The notes under the pieces: model-generated | Database searches by the model: none | What the model saw: the letters and a program-made list of their open reading frames with translations, nothing else | What the model was told of the DNA's origin: nothing | Made by a program: the position numbers and the translations under genes | In this document: piece after piece, positions 1 through 7,022 of the stretch | Layout: each line of letters begins with the position of its first letter | How positions within the stretch are numbered: the first letter of the stretch is position 1 | NCBI GenBank assembly: GCA_007120565.1 | Contig: SKNK01000168.1 | Location: 1 to 7,022 of the forward strand | Direction: 5' to 3' | Length of the DNA: 7,022 nt | Source of the DNA: Nitriliruptoraceae bacterium | GTDB lineage: Bacteria; Actinomycetota; Nitriliruptoria; Nitriliruptorales; Nitriliruptoraceae

Positions 1-14
1 GAGACCCCTGCCCG

Positions 15-1301
<1,287 letters not shown>

Positions 1302-1312
1302 CCCACGTCCGG

Positions 1313-1330
1313 GTGGCCGAGCTCGGTCAC
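1313..1330. terminator. Dyad between convergent genes, possible bidirectional terminator
   Basis: Between the convergent citrate synthase and malic enzyme genes lies a dyad built on the perfect palindrome CCGAGCTCGG (1317-1326). It extends outward to a GTG/CAC pair through one G-T position, and overlaps the malic enzyme stop codon at 1327-1329. As plus-strand RNA it folds into a stem of about 7 pairs, including one G-U, around a 4-base AGCT loop. No T-run follows on either strand, so it is not a classical intrinsic terminator. Actinobacteria often use GC hairpins without U-tracts, which makes a shared terminator plausible but unproven. Confidence 0.35.
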
Positions 1331-2739
1331 GCCGGACGGGTCGCCACGCCGTCGGCCTTCGCGGCGGTTCGCACCGCCTCGGCGACCGTCGCGGCGACCC
1401 GTTCGTCGAACGGGCTCGGGATGATGTAGGAGGCCCGCAACTCGTCGGGCCCGATCACGTCCGCGATGGCTCGAGCCGCCGCGACCTTCATCTCCTCGGT
1501 GATGAAGCGTGCGCGGGCATCGAGGGCGCCGCGGAAGATCCCCGGGAAGGCGAGGACGTTGTTGATCTGATTGGGGTAGTCGCTGCGCCCGGTGGCCACG
1601 ATGGCGGCGTACTCCCCCGCGCCAACCGGGTCGACCTCGGGATCGGGGTTGGCCATCGCGAACACGATCGGATCGTCCGCCATCACGGCAAGGTCCGATG
1701 GCTCGATGACGTTTGGCCCTGAGACACCGACGAAGACGTCGGCTCCCACCAGCGCGTCGGTGATCTCGCCCTGCATCCCGGTGCGGTTGGTGTTCTCGGC
1801 GAGCCACGACTTGGACCGATCCAGTCCCTCACGATGCGGCCCGAGGATCCCCTTGCGATCCGTGACGATGATGTCCTTGATCCCCTCGCGAAGCAGCAGC
1901 TTCGCGATGGCCACGCCGGCCGCCCCTGCTCCCGCCATCGCCACGGTCAGGTCGCTCAGGTCCTTTCCGACCAGGCGCAGCGCGTTGTGCAACGCCGCGA
2001 GCGTCACGATGGCCGTCCCGTGCTGATCGTCGTGGAAGACCGGGATGTCCAACGACTCCTTGAGACGCTCCTCGATCTCGAAGCACTTCGGTGCGGCGAT
2101 GTCCTCGAGGTTGATCCCGCCGTAGACCGGCGCGATCGCCTCGACGATGCGGATGATCTCCTCGGTGTCCTTCGTGTCCAGGCAGACCGGCCACGCATCG
2201 ACGTCCGCGAAGCCCTTGAACAGACAGGCCTTGCCCTCCATCACCGGCATAGCGGCCTCGGGACCGATGTCCCCCAGCCCGAGCACGGCCGTTCCATCGG
2301 TCACGATCGCGACGGTGTTGCCCTTGATCGTGAGCCGGCGCGCATCCTCGGGGTTGTCGGCGATCGCCCGACAGACCCGGGCGACGCCTGGGGTGTACGC
2401 CATCGACAGATCGTCGCGGGTCTTGAGTGGCACGGTAGAACGCACCTCGAGCTTGCCTCGCAGGTGCATCAGGAAGGTGCGATCGCTGGCACGGTGGACG
2501 TGGACGCCGTCGAGGGTCTCGACGGCAGCCTGGATTCGGTCCGCGTGGTCGGAGTCCCCCGCGTTCGCGGTGACGTCCACGACCAGCACCTCGCCACTGG
2601 TGTCGACGAAGTCGATCGCCACGACGACCCCGGCGGCGTCACCTATCGCGGTCGTCAGCCGGCCGACCGCTCCGGCGTCGTCCGGGTCGAGGTGCAACCG
2701 CAAGGTGACGGAGTACGAGGCGTTCGGCAACGCGGACAT
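1327..2739 (-). CDS. Malic enzyme with N-terminal ACT domain (malate dehydrogenase, oxaloacetate-decarboxylating)
   Basis: This enzyme oxidatively decarboxylates malate to pyruvate and CO2 while reducing NAD or NADP. The 470 residues divide into an ACT-like regulatory domain (about 8-88), a malic N-terminal domain (about 95-240) and an NAD-binding domain (about 245-460). Catalytic Tyr115 lies in AYTPGVA and catalytic Lys170 in MEGKACLFK. Metal ligands are Glu212 and Asp213 in INLEDIA and Asp238 in FHDDQHGTA. The dinucleotide-binding GAGAAG is at 270-275, and the family motif YPNQINNVLAFPG at 388-400. It lacks the C-terminal phosphotransacetylase-like domain of MaeB-type enzymes. The ATG start follows GGGAG with a 6-base spacer. 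The gene lies 102 bases behind fadB on the same strand and may be cotranscribed or have its own promoter. The ACT domain suggests allosteric control by a small ligand, which is unknown. Cofactor preference is not certain: Asp294 at the end of the second Rossmann strand fits NAD, but weakly. Confidence 0.95.
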   Translation of the reverse strand: MSALPNASYSVTLRLHLDPDDAGAVGRLTTAIGDAAGVVVAIDFVDTSGEVLVVDVTANAGDSDHADRIQAAVETLDGVHVHRASDRTFLMHLRGKLEVRSTVPLKTRDDLSMAYTPGVARVCRAIADNPEDARRLTIKGNTVAIVTDGTAVLGLGDIGPEAAMPVMEGKACLFKGFADVDAWPVCLDTKDTEEIIRIVEAIAPVYGGINLEDIAAPKCFEIEERLKESLDIPVFHDDQHGTAIVTLAALHNALRLVGKDLSDLTVAMAGAGAAGVAIAKLLLREGIKDIIVTDRKGILGPHREGLDRSKSWLAENTNRTGMQGEITDALVGADVFVGVSGPNVIEPSDLAVMADDPIVFAMANPDPEVDPVGAGEYAAIVATGRSDYPNQINNVLAFPGIFRGALDARARFITEEMKVAAARAIADVIGPDELRASYIIPSPFDERVAATVAEAVRTAAKADGVATRPA

Positions 2740-2745
2740 GGCAGG

Positions 2746-2750
2746 CTCCC
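2746..2750 (-). promoter_or_regulatory. Shine-Dalgarno site of malic enzyme
   Basis: GGGAG on the minus strand stands 6 bases before the ATG at 2739. It supports that start, and it is separated by one base from the inverted repeat upstream. Confidence 0.75.
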
Positions 2751-2751
2751 G

Positions 2752-2779
2752 GTCTGCAGCGGACTACGTCGTTGCAGAC
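2752..2779. promoter_or_regulatory. Inverted repeat ahead of malic enzyme, candidate operator or RNA hairpin
   Basis: Two perfect 7-base arms, GTCTGCA (2752-2758) and TGCAGAC (2773-2779), flank a 14-base spacer. Their centres are 21 base pairs apart, about two helical turns, so a dimeric protein could contact both from one face of the DNA. In the transcript the arms could form a 7-pair hairpin ending one base before the SD site. A minus-strand TAGTCT at 2780-2775 fits a weak TANNNT -10 element and would overlap the outer arm, but no good -35 is visible. Function is inferred from position and symmetry only. Confidence 0.4.
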
Positions 2780-2841
2780 TAGGTACGCCTCGGCGGTGTG
2801 GCATCCTCGGATCTCGTCTCACCGCCGCATCGGGCGGAGCG

Positions 2842-4893
2842 TCACTGGGCTCCGTCGTCCTTGGTGACCAACGGGCGGTCGAACAACTCCTCGGAGATCC
2901 CGGTCTGATCGAGGTAGCGGCAGATCCCGCCCATGAAGAAGGGGAAGCCGGCGCCGAGGATCATCGCGGTGTCGATGTCCCGGGCGTCCGCGACGACGCC
3001 GTCGTCGAGCATCGTCCGGATCTCGTCCGCGATCGCCTCCAACGCGGCGCGCCGGATCTGTTCCTCCGACCGTGGCGTCGCGTCCTCGTCCACCTCGATC
3101 GCCTCGCGGATCTCGGGATAGACCTCGCCGCCCGCGTCCCAGTCGTACACGCCGGGCTTGCCAGCTTCCACGATGGCACGAAGGTTCGCGTCGACCTCGA
3201 ACCGGTCGGGGAAGGCGCTCTGCAGGGTCTCCGCCGTGTGCAATGCCACGTCCAAGCCCACCAACCCGAACAGCACGAAAGGACCCATCGGCAGCCCGAG
3301 CTTGCGGATGGCCTCGTCGATCTCGGGGAAGTCGTTCCCGAGCTCGAGCGAGGCGACCGCGGCCCCGTTGAAACGGGCCAACAACCGGTTGACGATGAAC
3401 GCCGGTTCGTCGCCGCACTGCACCGCGGACTTGCGCAGCTTCTTGGCGACCTCGAACGCGGTGGACATCGCCGCGTCGGAGACCCCATCGGGACGGATCA
3501 CCTCGACGAGAGGCATGACGGGTACGGGGGTGAAGAAGTGGAAGCCCACCACCCGTTCGGGGTGCTTGAGCTTGGACGCCATCTCCCGGAGCGAAAGCGA
3601 CGAGGTGTTGGACGCCAGGACCGCCTCGGGCTCGACGACCTTCTCGAGGTCGGCGAAGATGCCCTGCTTGAGGTCCATGCGCTCGAGCACCGCCTCGATC
3701 ACCCAGTCGGCCCCCTCCACCTCGTCGTAGGAGGTGGTGTAGGTGACCAACCCCTTGAGGAACCGGGCCTTGCCCTCTTTCATGCGGCCCTTCTGGACGC
3801 GTTTGTCGAGTTCCCTCTCGATGTGTTCCTGGCAGGAGATGAGCACCGACTCATCGATGTCCTTCATGATCAGCGGGACCTCGAGTCGCTGCAGGTGCAG
3901 CGCACCGATCTGCGACCCCATCAGGCCGGCACCGATCACGGCCGCCTTCTTGATCTTGCGCGGCTCCGCGTCGGGCTTCCACGGCTGCTTCTTCACCCGG
4001 TTCTGGACCAGGTCGAAGCTGTAGACCGACGCTTGCGCCTGCCGGGAGGGCAACAGCTCGGCCAACCCTTCCTGTTCCTTCACGCGGCCCTCGGCGAGGT
4101 CCCCACCCCGTGCCGCGAACTCGATCAGTTCGAGTGCGAGGTACGGCGCCCGGGTAGCCCCGCTGGTCTTGCCATCGGCCATCGCGCGACCGTTGGCGAG
4201 AGCTTCGTCCAGCCCGTCGGTCGGGTCGACGTCGCGCTCGATCGATTCGTCTCCGGAGACCAGCGCCTCCAGCAGTTCCAACGAGTCGTCCAGGAAGGTC
4301 GCCGAGTCGATGAACCGGTCGGCGTAGCCCCGCTCGAAGGCCTCCTTCGGCTGCATCGTCTTGTTGTTGTTCAGGGAGTTGGTCACGATCGTCTCGACCG
4401 CGTTCTTCGCCCCGACGATCCGTGGTGCAAGCTGCGTGCCACCCCAGGCCGGGAAGATCGACAGGAACACCTCGGGGAACGCCAGCACCTGGGCGCCGGT
4501 CGACAGGGTCCGGTAGTCGCAGTGCAGCGCGATCTCCAGGCCACCACCCATGCAGGCCCCGTTGATCGCGGCGAGCGTCGGGAACGGCAGTTCCTGCAAT
4601 CGAGCGAACACCGCGTGGCCACGAACACCGGCCTCGCGCGCCGTCTCGGCGTCCATGCCCGTGAACGACTTCAGGTCGGCGCCGACCGCGAAGATGAAGG
4701 GCTTGCCCGTCAGCATCAGCCCCTTGAGATCGTCGATGGCCTCGATCTCGTCGAGGGCGGCGTCGAGCGACGCCAACGCCTCCTCGCCGAAGGTGTTGGG
4801 CTTGGTGTGGTCCTCACCGTTGTCCATCGTGAGGATCGCGATACGGCCAACGGGCCGTTCAGCGGTGGTCAGCTTGAACTCGGTGTGGCTCAC
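2842..4893 (-). CDS. fadB: Bifunctional enoyl-CoA hydratase / 3-hydroxyacyl-CoA dehydrogenase (FadB-type beta-oxidation protein)
   Basis: This protein is predicted to hydrate 2-enoyl-CoA to 3-hydroxyacyl-CoA and then oxidise that with NAD to 3-ketoacyl-CoA, feeding thiolase. Order in the 683 residues: enoyl-CoA hydratase domain (about 5-200), linker helix region (about 245-310), NAD-binding domain (about 314-495) and two C-terminal dehydrogenase domains (about 497-590 and 610-680). Hydratase glutamates are Glu120 in NGACMGGGLE and Glu141 in FPEVF, and the oxyanion segment FAVGADLK is at 68-75. The dehydrogenase has GAGLMG (321-326), Asp345 for the NAD ribose, the His452-Glu464 dyad in GFHFFTPVPVMPLVEV, and Asn502. 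These match E. coli FadB His450, Glu462 and Asn500. It is somewhat shorter than E. coli FadB (729). The GTG start is set by GGAGG 6 bases upstream. It follows fadA by 87 bases on the same strand, so an alpha-beta complex like FadB-FadA is expected. The gene contains no TTA, CTA or TCA codon. Confidence 0.95.
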   Translation of the reverse strand: MSHTEFKLTTAERPVGRIAILTMDNGEDHTKPNTFGEEALASLDAALDEIEAIDDLKGLMLTGKPFIFAVGADLKSFTGMDAETAREAGVRGHAVFARLQELPFPTLAAINGACMGGGLEIALHCDYRTLSTGAQVLAFPEVFLSIFPAWGGTQLAPRIVGAKNAVETIVTNSLNNNKTMQPKEAFERGYADRFIDSATFLDDSLELLEALVSGDESIERDVDPTDGLDEALANGRAMADGKTSGATRAPYLALELIEFAARGGDLAEGRVKEQEGLAELLPSRQAQASVYSFDLVQNRVKKQPWKPDAEPRKIKKAAVIGAGLMGSQIGALHLQRLEVPLIMKDIDESVLISCQEHIERELDKRVQKGRMKEGKARFLKGLVTYTTSYDEVEGADWVIEAVLERMDLKQGIFADLEKVVEPEAVLASNTSSLSLREMASKLKHPERVVGFHFFTPVPVMPLVEVIRPDGVSDAAMSTAFEVAKKLRKSAVQCGDEPAFIVNRLLARFNGAAVASLELGNDFPEIDEAIRKLGLPMGPFVLFGLVGLDVALHTAETLQSAFPDRFEVDANLRAIVEAGKPGVYDWDAGGEVYPEIREAIEVDEDATPRSEEQIRRAALEAIADEIRTMLDDGVVADARDIDTAMILGAGFPFFMGGICRYLDQTGISEELFDRPLVTKDDGAQ

Positions 4894-4899
4894 GATGAT

Positions 4900-4904
4900 C
4901 CTCC
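4900..4904 (-). promoter_or_regulatory. Shine-Dalgarno site fixing the GTG start of fadB
   Basis: GGAGG on the minus strand stands 6 bases before the GTG at 4893. It is an almost ideal match to the 16S rRNA tail, and it decides this start although the codon is not ATG. Confidence 0.85.
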
Positions 4905-4980
4905 ACGGAAGCTTCGGGGTGGTCGGTCAGCAGGAAGGGTCAGGGACGGCGAGGTGGTCGCGGCACGGACGGGTGCGCGG

Positions 4981-6153
4981 TCAAGCGCGTTCCCAGAGCA
5001 CGGCCGCGCCCATGCCGAGGCCGATGCACATGGTGGTGAGGCCACGCTGGGCATCGGGGTTGCGATCGAAGTAGGCCGCAACCTGCATCGCCAGGCGGGC
5101 ACCGGAGAAGGCCAACGGGTGTCCCATCGCGATCGCGCCCCCGTAGGGGTTGACCTTGTCGCTGTCGAGGGGCAACCCGAAGTGGTCGAGGAAGGCCACG
5201 CACTGCACGGCGAAGGCCTCGTTCATGTCGATGACATCCAGGTCGTCGATCGACATCCCGGTGCGTTCCAGGAGACGGTCGGTCGCCGGGACGGGTCCGT
5301 AACCCATCGTCTCGGGCTCGACCCCGACGAAGGTGTAGTCCACCAGCTTCATCCGTGGCGTCAGCCCGTGCTCCTCGACCGCCGCGGCCGAGGCCAAGAG
5401 CACCCCACCCGCACCGTCGTTGAGCCCGGCTGCGTTGCCTGCGGTGACGAAACCACCCTCCCGGAAGGGAGAGGTGAGTCCGGCCAGCGAGTCGAGCGTG
5501 GTCCCCGGTCGTGGGTGCTCGTCGGTGTCGACGACCCGCCAACCCTCGGGCGAGCGGACCGTCATGGGCACCACGTGCTGGCCGAAGACGCCATCGGCCT
5601 GCGCCGCGGCCGTACGCTCCTGCGAGAGCAGCGCGAAGTGGTCGCAGCGTTCCCTGGAGATATCGGGGTGCTCGTCATGCAGGTTCTCGGCGGTGTTGCC
5701 CATCACCAACGCCGACGGATCGACGATCCTGTCGGACAGGAAGCGCGGGTTGGGGTCGACCTCCTCCGCCATCGGGTGGTGGCCCATGTGCTCGACGCCG
5801 CCGGCCAGCACCAGGTCCTGGGCACCGACCTTGATCGCGTTCGCCCCGTTCACGATCGCGGTCAGCGCGCCGGCACACATGCGGTCGATCGCGTAGCCCG
5901 GGACGCTCTTGCCCAGTCCCGCGAGCATCGCGATCGAGCGGCCGAGCGTCAGCCCCTGGTCGCCTACCTGGGCCGTCGCGGCCCACACCACGTCATCGAT
6001 GCGTTCGCGGGGGACGCCGGGGTTGCGGTCGAGGAGGGCGCGAACCGACCGGACCGCCAGATCATCGGCTCGGGTCTGGGCGTAGTAGCCGTCGTCCCGT
6101 GCTCGGCCGATCGGAACCCGGACGCCGTCGATGTAGAAGGCTTCTGCGGTCAC
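4981..6153 (-). CDS. fadA: Acetyl-CoA acyltransferase (3-ketoacyl-CoA thiolase, FadA-type)
   Basis: This thiolase cleaves 3-ketoacyl-CoA with CoA to acetyl-CoA and a shortened acyl-CoA, the last step of beta-oxidation. The 390 residues match the length of E. coli FadA (387). The motif GGVEHMGHHPM (118-128) is typical of the FadA branch. Catalytic residues are the nucleophile Cys93, Asn311 in the NEAFA motif, His345 in GHP and Cys376 in CIGLGMG. Two surroundings are unusual. The nucleophile motif reads IDRMCAGAL where most thiolases have N-R-x-C-x-S, and the histidine motif reads GHPLAFSG where G-H-P-x-G-x-[ST]-G is usual. The GTG start is supported by GAGGAG 6 bases upstream and by the family-typical N-terminus. 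As first gene of the minus-strand block, ahead of fadB, it is probably driven by the promoter near 6280-6309. A biosynthetic acetyl-CoA acetyltransferase is less likely, given the FadA-like features and the fadB neighbour. No TTA, CTA or TCA codon occurs. Confidence 0.95.
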   Translation of the reverse strand: MTAEAFYIDGVRVPIGRARDDGYYAQTRADDLAVRSVRALLDRNPGVPRERIDDVVWAATAQVGDQGLTLGRSIAMLAGLGKSVPGYAIDRMCAGALTAIVNGANAIKVGAQDLVLAGGVEHMGHHPMAEEVDPNPRFLSDRIVDPSALVMGNTAENLHDEHPDISRERCDHFALLSQERTAAAQADGVFGQHVVPMTVRSPEGWRVVDTDEHPRPGTTLDSLAGLTSPFREGGFVTAGNAAGLNDGAGGVLLASAAAVEEHGLTPRMKLVDYTFVGVEPETMGYGPVPATDRLLERTGMSIDDLDVIDMNEAFAVQCVAFLDHFGLPLDSDKVNPYGGAIAMGHPLAFSGARLAMQVAAYFDRNPDAQRGLTTMCIGLGMGAAVLWERA

Positions 6154-6159
6154 GGCGCG

Positions 6160-6165
6160 CTCCTC
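6160..6165 (-). promoter_or_regulatory. Shine-Dalgarno site fixing the GTG start of fadA
   Basis: GAGGAG on the minus strand lies 6 bases before the GTG at 6153, the same spacing as in fadB and the malic enzyme gene. It lies 14 bases downstream of the last base of the leader hairpin, so the hairpin does not itself cover it. Confidence 0.8.
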
Positions 6166-6179
6166 GTTCGGTCGTGATT

Positions 6180-6231
6180 GCCAACTGCCCGGTCACGATC
6201 GGTACCGGGGACCGGGGTTGGCTGCAACCCC
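6180..6231 (-). promoter_or_regulatory. fadA leader with two mutually exclusive hairpins, candidate cis-regulatory RNA
   Basis: In the predicted fadA 5' leader two hairpins compete for the same bases. Hairpin 1 pairs 6214-6220 with 6225-6231 (7 perfect pairs, 4-base loop). Hairpin 2 pairs 6211-6222 with 6180-6193 (12 Watson-Crick pairs interrupted by a 2-base bulge at 6186-6187). One further pair, 6194-6210, closes a 15-base loop. The segment 6214-6220 is needed by both. Hairpin 1 would be transcribed first and could give way to hairpin 2. A tandem 7-base repeat, ACCGGGG twice (6204-6217), supplies a second possible arm. No U-tract follows, so a plain terminator is not indicated. It resembles no riboswitch class I can name. 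GC-rich DNA forms hairpins by chance, so this is a candidate only. Confidence 0.35.
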
Positions 6232-6279
6232 TCGTTCCGCAGGCTCGACCGGGCCCTACTGGCTGGGTGCGTCGCTCAC

Positions 6280-6309
6280 ACCCTACGTGAACTTGGAGCG
6301 TACGTTCAA
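6280..6309 (-). promoter_or_regulatory. Candidate promoter of the fadA-fadB block with overlapping operator-like repeat
   Basis: On the minus strand, TTGAAC (6309-6304) resembles a -35 box. It is followed after 18 bases by TAGGGT (6285-6280), a TANNNT-type -10. Transcription would begin near 6273, leaving a leader of about 120 bases. The promoter abuts the only noticeably A/T-rich patch of this gap (about 6305-6320). An inverted repeat, TGAAC (6288-6292) and GTTCA (6304-6308), overlaps the -35 and the spacer. That is where a repressor would block polymerase. A direct repeat, TACGT (6284-6288 and 6301-6305), lies in the same place. The evidence is motif match and position only. Confidence 0.4.
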
Positions 6310-6480
6310 AATCTCATCTTCGCCGGCCGACTCCCCCGTCGCTCGTCCACGGCCGCCGCCCCGTCACCTCGTTGAGTGCCTCATCTGCAGCGCACCGTCG
6401 GACACCCCGTTCAGGACCCGCAACGAGCAGACGAGCGGGCGAAGCCAGCTGGGTCTGACGATCGCGCGACCGACGTGCGG
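6310..6480. other. Intergenic remainder between MOSC gene and fadA promoter, no gene recognised
   Basis: This stretch follows the MOSC stop codon. Open frames exist here on both strands, as expected in GC-rich DNA, but none has a convincing SD site or a recognisable protein. A weak inverted repeat, CCCGC (6417-6421) and GCGGG (6435-6439) with a 13-base loop, could help end the MOSC transcript but has no U-tract. I see no tRNA, small RNA or att-like element. Confidence 0.5.
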
Positions 6481-7022
6481 TCAGGTGATCCGGGTCAACC
6501 GGTCACCCACAGCCACACTGCCAGGCTGAGCCACAAGAGCTCCGACCGCGAGGTCTCCGTCTCGCTCGCGATGGATGTGGCGCAGGACGTCGCGGTCTAC
6601 CTCGAGACCAGGTTGGGCCCTGGTGACCATCACGCACCGCCCCACCTGCCGGATCACGTCGAGCGTGACCGACCCCAGTCGCACCTGCTCGCCAACAAGT
6701 GCGTCCTCACCACCTCCCTCAAGCAGCACGTTCGGGCGGAAGCGTTCCGGTGCCCACGCTCCCAGCGTCTCGGTGGACACCAGCGAGACGCGGGTTCGCC
6801 CGCTGTCATGCCAGGCATGTCCAGGGCCTTGCCAGGTCATCCAGTCGGTCTCGTGTTCGCTGTCCCTCGGGTTCTCGTAGACGCCCCCGTCAGCTCCCGC
6901 ACGAGCCAGCCGCACCCGTCGGCCCAGCCACCCGGACAGCGCGTCGTCCGTGTTGAGCGGCACAGCCTCTGGGCCGGTGATCTCGACATCGCCGTCATGC
7001 CATCTGGCCGTAGCGAACAACA
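6481..7022 (-). CDS. MOSC-domain protein, N-terminus outside the window
   Basis: About 180 C-terminal residues are visible. They end with the tail of the beta-barrel MOSC N-terminal domain (SGWLGRRVRL and following) and then the MOSC domain. Family features are the FHD-like segment WHDSGRTRVSLVS, the RFRPNVLLEG motif, and a conserved Cys in GRCVMVT, 51 residues before the C-terminus. The closing G-x-V-x-V-G-D pattern (GSVAVGDRL) is also present. In related proteins (Moco sulfurase C-termini, YcbX, mARC) this domain binds molybdenum cofactor, with the cysteine as likely ligand, and may support reductive detoxification of N-hydroxylated compounds. That activity is inferred from family only. The frame stays open to the right edge. 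The TTG at 7020-7018 sits inside conserved domain sequence and is not taken as the start. The gene is on the same strand as fadA but 327 bases upstream with a promoter candidate between, so it is probably a separate transcript. Confidence 0.85.
   Translation of the reverse strand, partial: LFATARWHDGDVEITGPEAVPLNTDDALSGWLGRRVRLARAGADGGVYENPRDSEHETDWMTWQGPGHAWHDSGRTRVSLVSTETLGAWAPERFRPNVLLEGGGEDALVGEQVRLGSVTLDVIRQVGRCVMVTRAQPGLEVDRDVLRHIHRERDGDLAVGALVAQPGSVAVGDRLTRIT

Noticed and set aside
2822..2837. Hairpin CCGCC/GGCGG just after the fadB stop as a terminator
   Set aside because: The stem has only 5 pairs with a 6-base loop, and no U-tract follows on the minus strand. In this GC-rich DNA such a stem is expected by chance, so fadB to malic enzyme readthrough stays possible.
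4894..4980. A promoter or small gene in the fadA-fadB gap
   Set aside because: Apart from the fadB SD site there is no promoter-like pair, open frame with a start signal or strong hairpin in these 87 bases. Cotranscription is the simpler reading.
1834..6177. A 1447-codon open frame on the plus strand
   Set aside because: It lies exactly antisense, codon on codon, to three well-recognised enzymes. Its translation is rich in Arg, Gly, His and Asp without any domain, and codon bias in the true genes explains the lack of stops.
6230..6260. A T-arm-like GGTCGAGCC stretch on the minus strand
   Set aside because: No acceptor stem, D-arm or anticodon arm could be laid out around it, so there is no tRNA.
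6218..6529. A 103-codon plus-strand open frame in the gap ahead of fadA
   Set aside because: It starts at TTG without an SD site, crosses the candidate promoter and runs into the MOSC gene. The translation is not recognisable.
7018..7020. TTG as the start codon of the MOSC gene
   Set aside because: The following residues are already in the middle of the MOSC N-terminal domain and the frame remains open to the edge, so the true start lies outside the window.

Overview
The window is GC-rich, and G or C dominates third codon positions. It carries five protein-coding genes of ordinary central and fatty-acid metabolism. The combination suggests a high-GC actinobacterium (Actinomycetota): a GltA-type citrate synthase, an ACT-domain malic enzyme, beta-oxidation genes in the order fadA-fadB (the order of Mycobacterium tuberculosis Rv0859-Rv0860, opposite to Escherichia coli fadBA), and GTG starts preceded by strong Shine-Dalgarno (SD) sites. 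The phylum call is an inference from content. The sequence alone does not fix a genus.

Layout. Citrate synthase (15-1301) is the only plus-strand gene. It converges on a minus-strand block that reads, in transcription order, thiolase FadA (6153-4981), enoyl-CoA hydratase/3-hydroxyacyl-CoA dehydrogenase FadB (4893-2842) and an ACT-domain malic enzyme (2739-1327). The gaps inside the block are 87 and 102 bases. A partial MOSC-domain gene, also on the minus strand, enters from the right edge and stops at 6481. The 327 bases between it and fadA (6154-6480) hold no convincing gene. They do hold a candidate promoter with an overlapping inverted repeat, and a leader with two mutually exclusive RNA hairpins. 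No RNA gene, mobile element, integrase, CRISPR array or toxin-antitoxin pair was seen.

How the genes fit together (inference). FadB and FadA complete the beta-oxidation cycle from enoyl-CoA to acetyl-CoA. Citrate synthase takes acetyl-CoA into the TCA cycle. Malic enzyme removes malate as pyruvate and makes reduced nicotinamide cofactor. This is a compact acetyl-CoA and C4 handling neighbourhood, as would suit growth on fatty acids.

No novel system is evident among the proteins; all catalytic residues expected of the four complete enzymes are present. The items most worth checking are non-coding: the fadA leader, the fadA promoter/operator candidate and the inverted repeat directly ahead of the malic enzyme SD site. 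The thiolase also has unusual residues next to its catalytic Cys and His.
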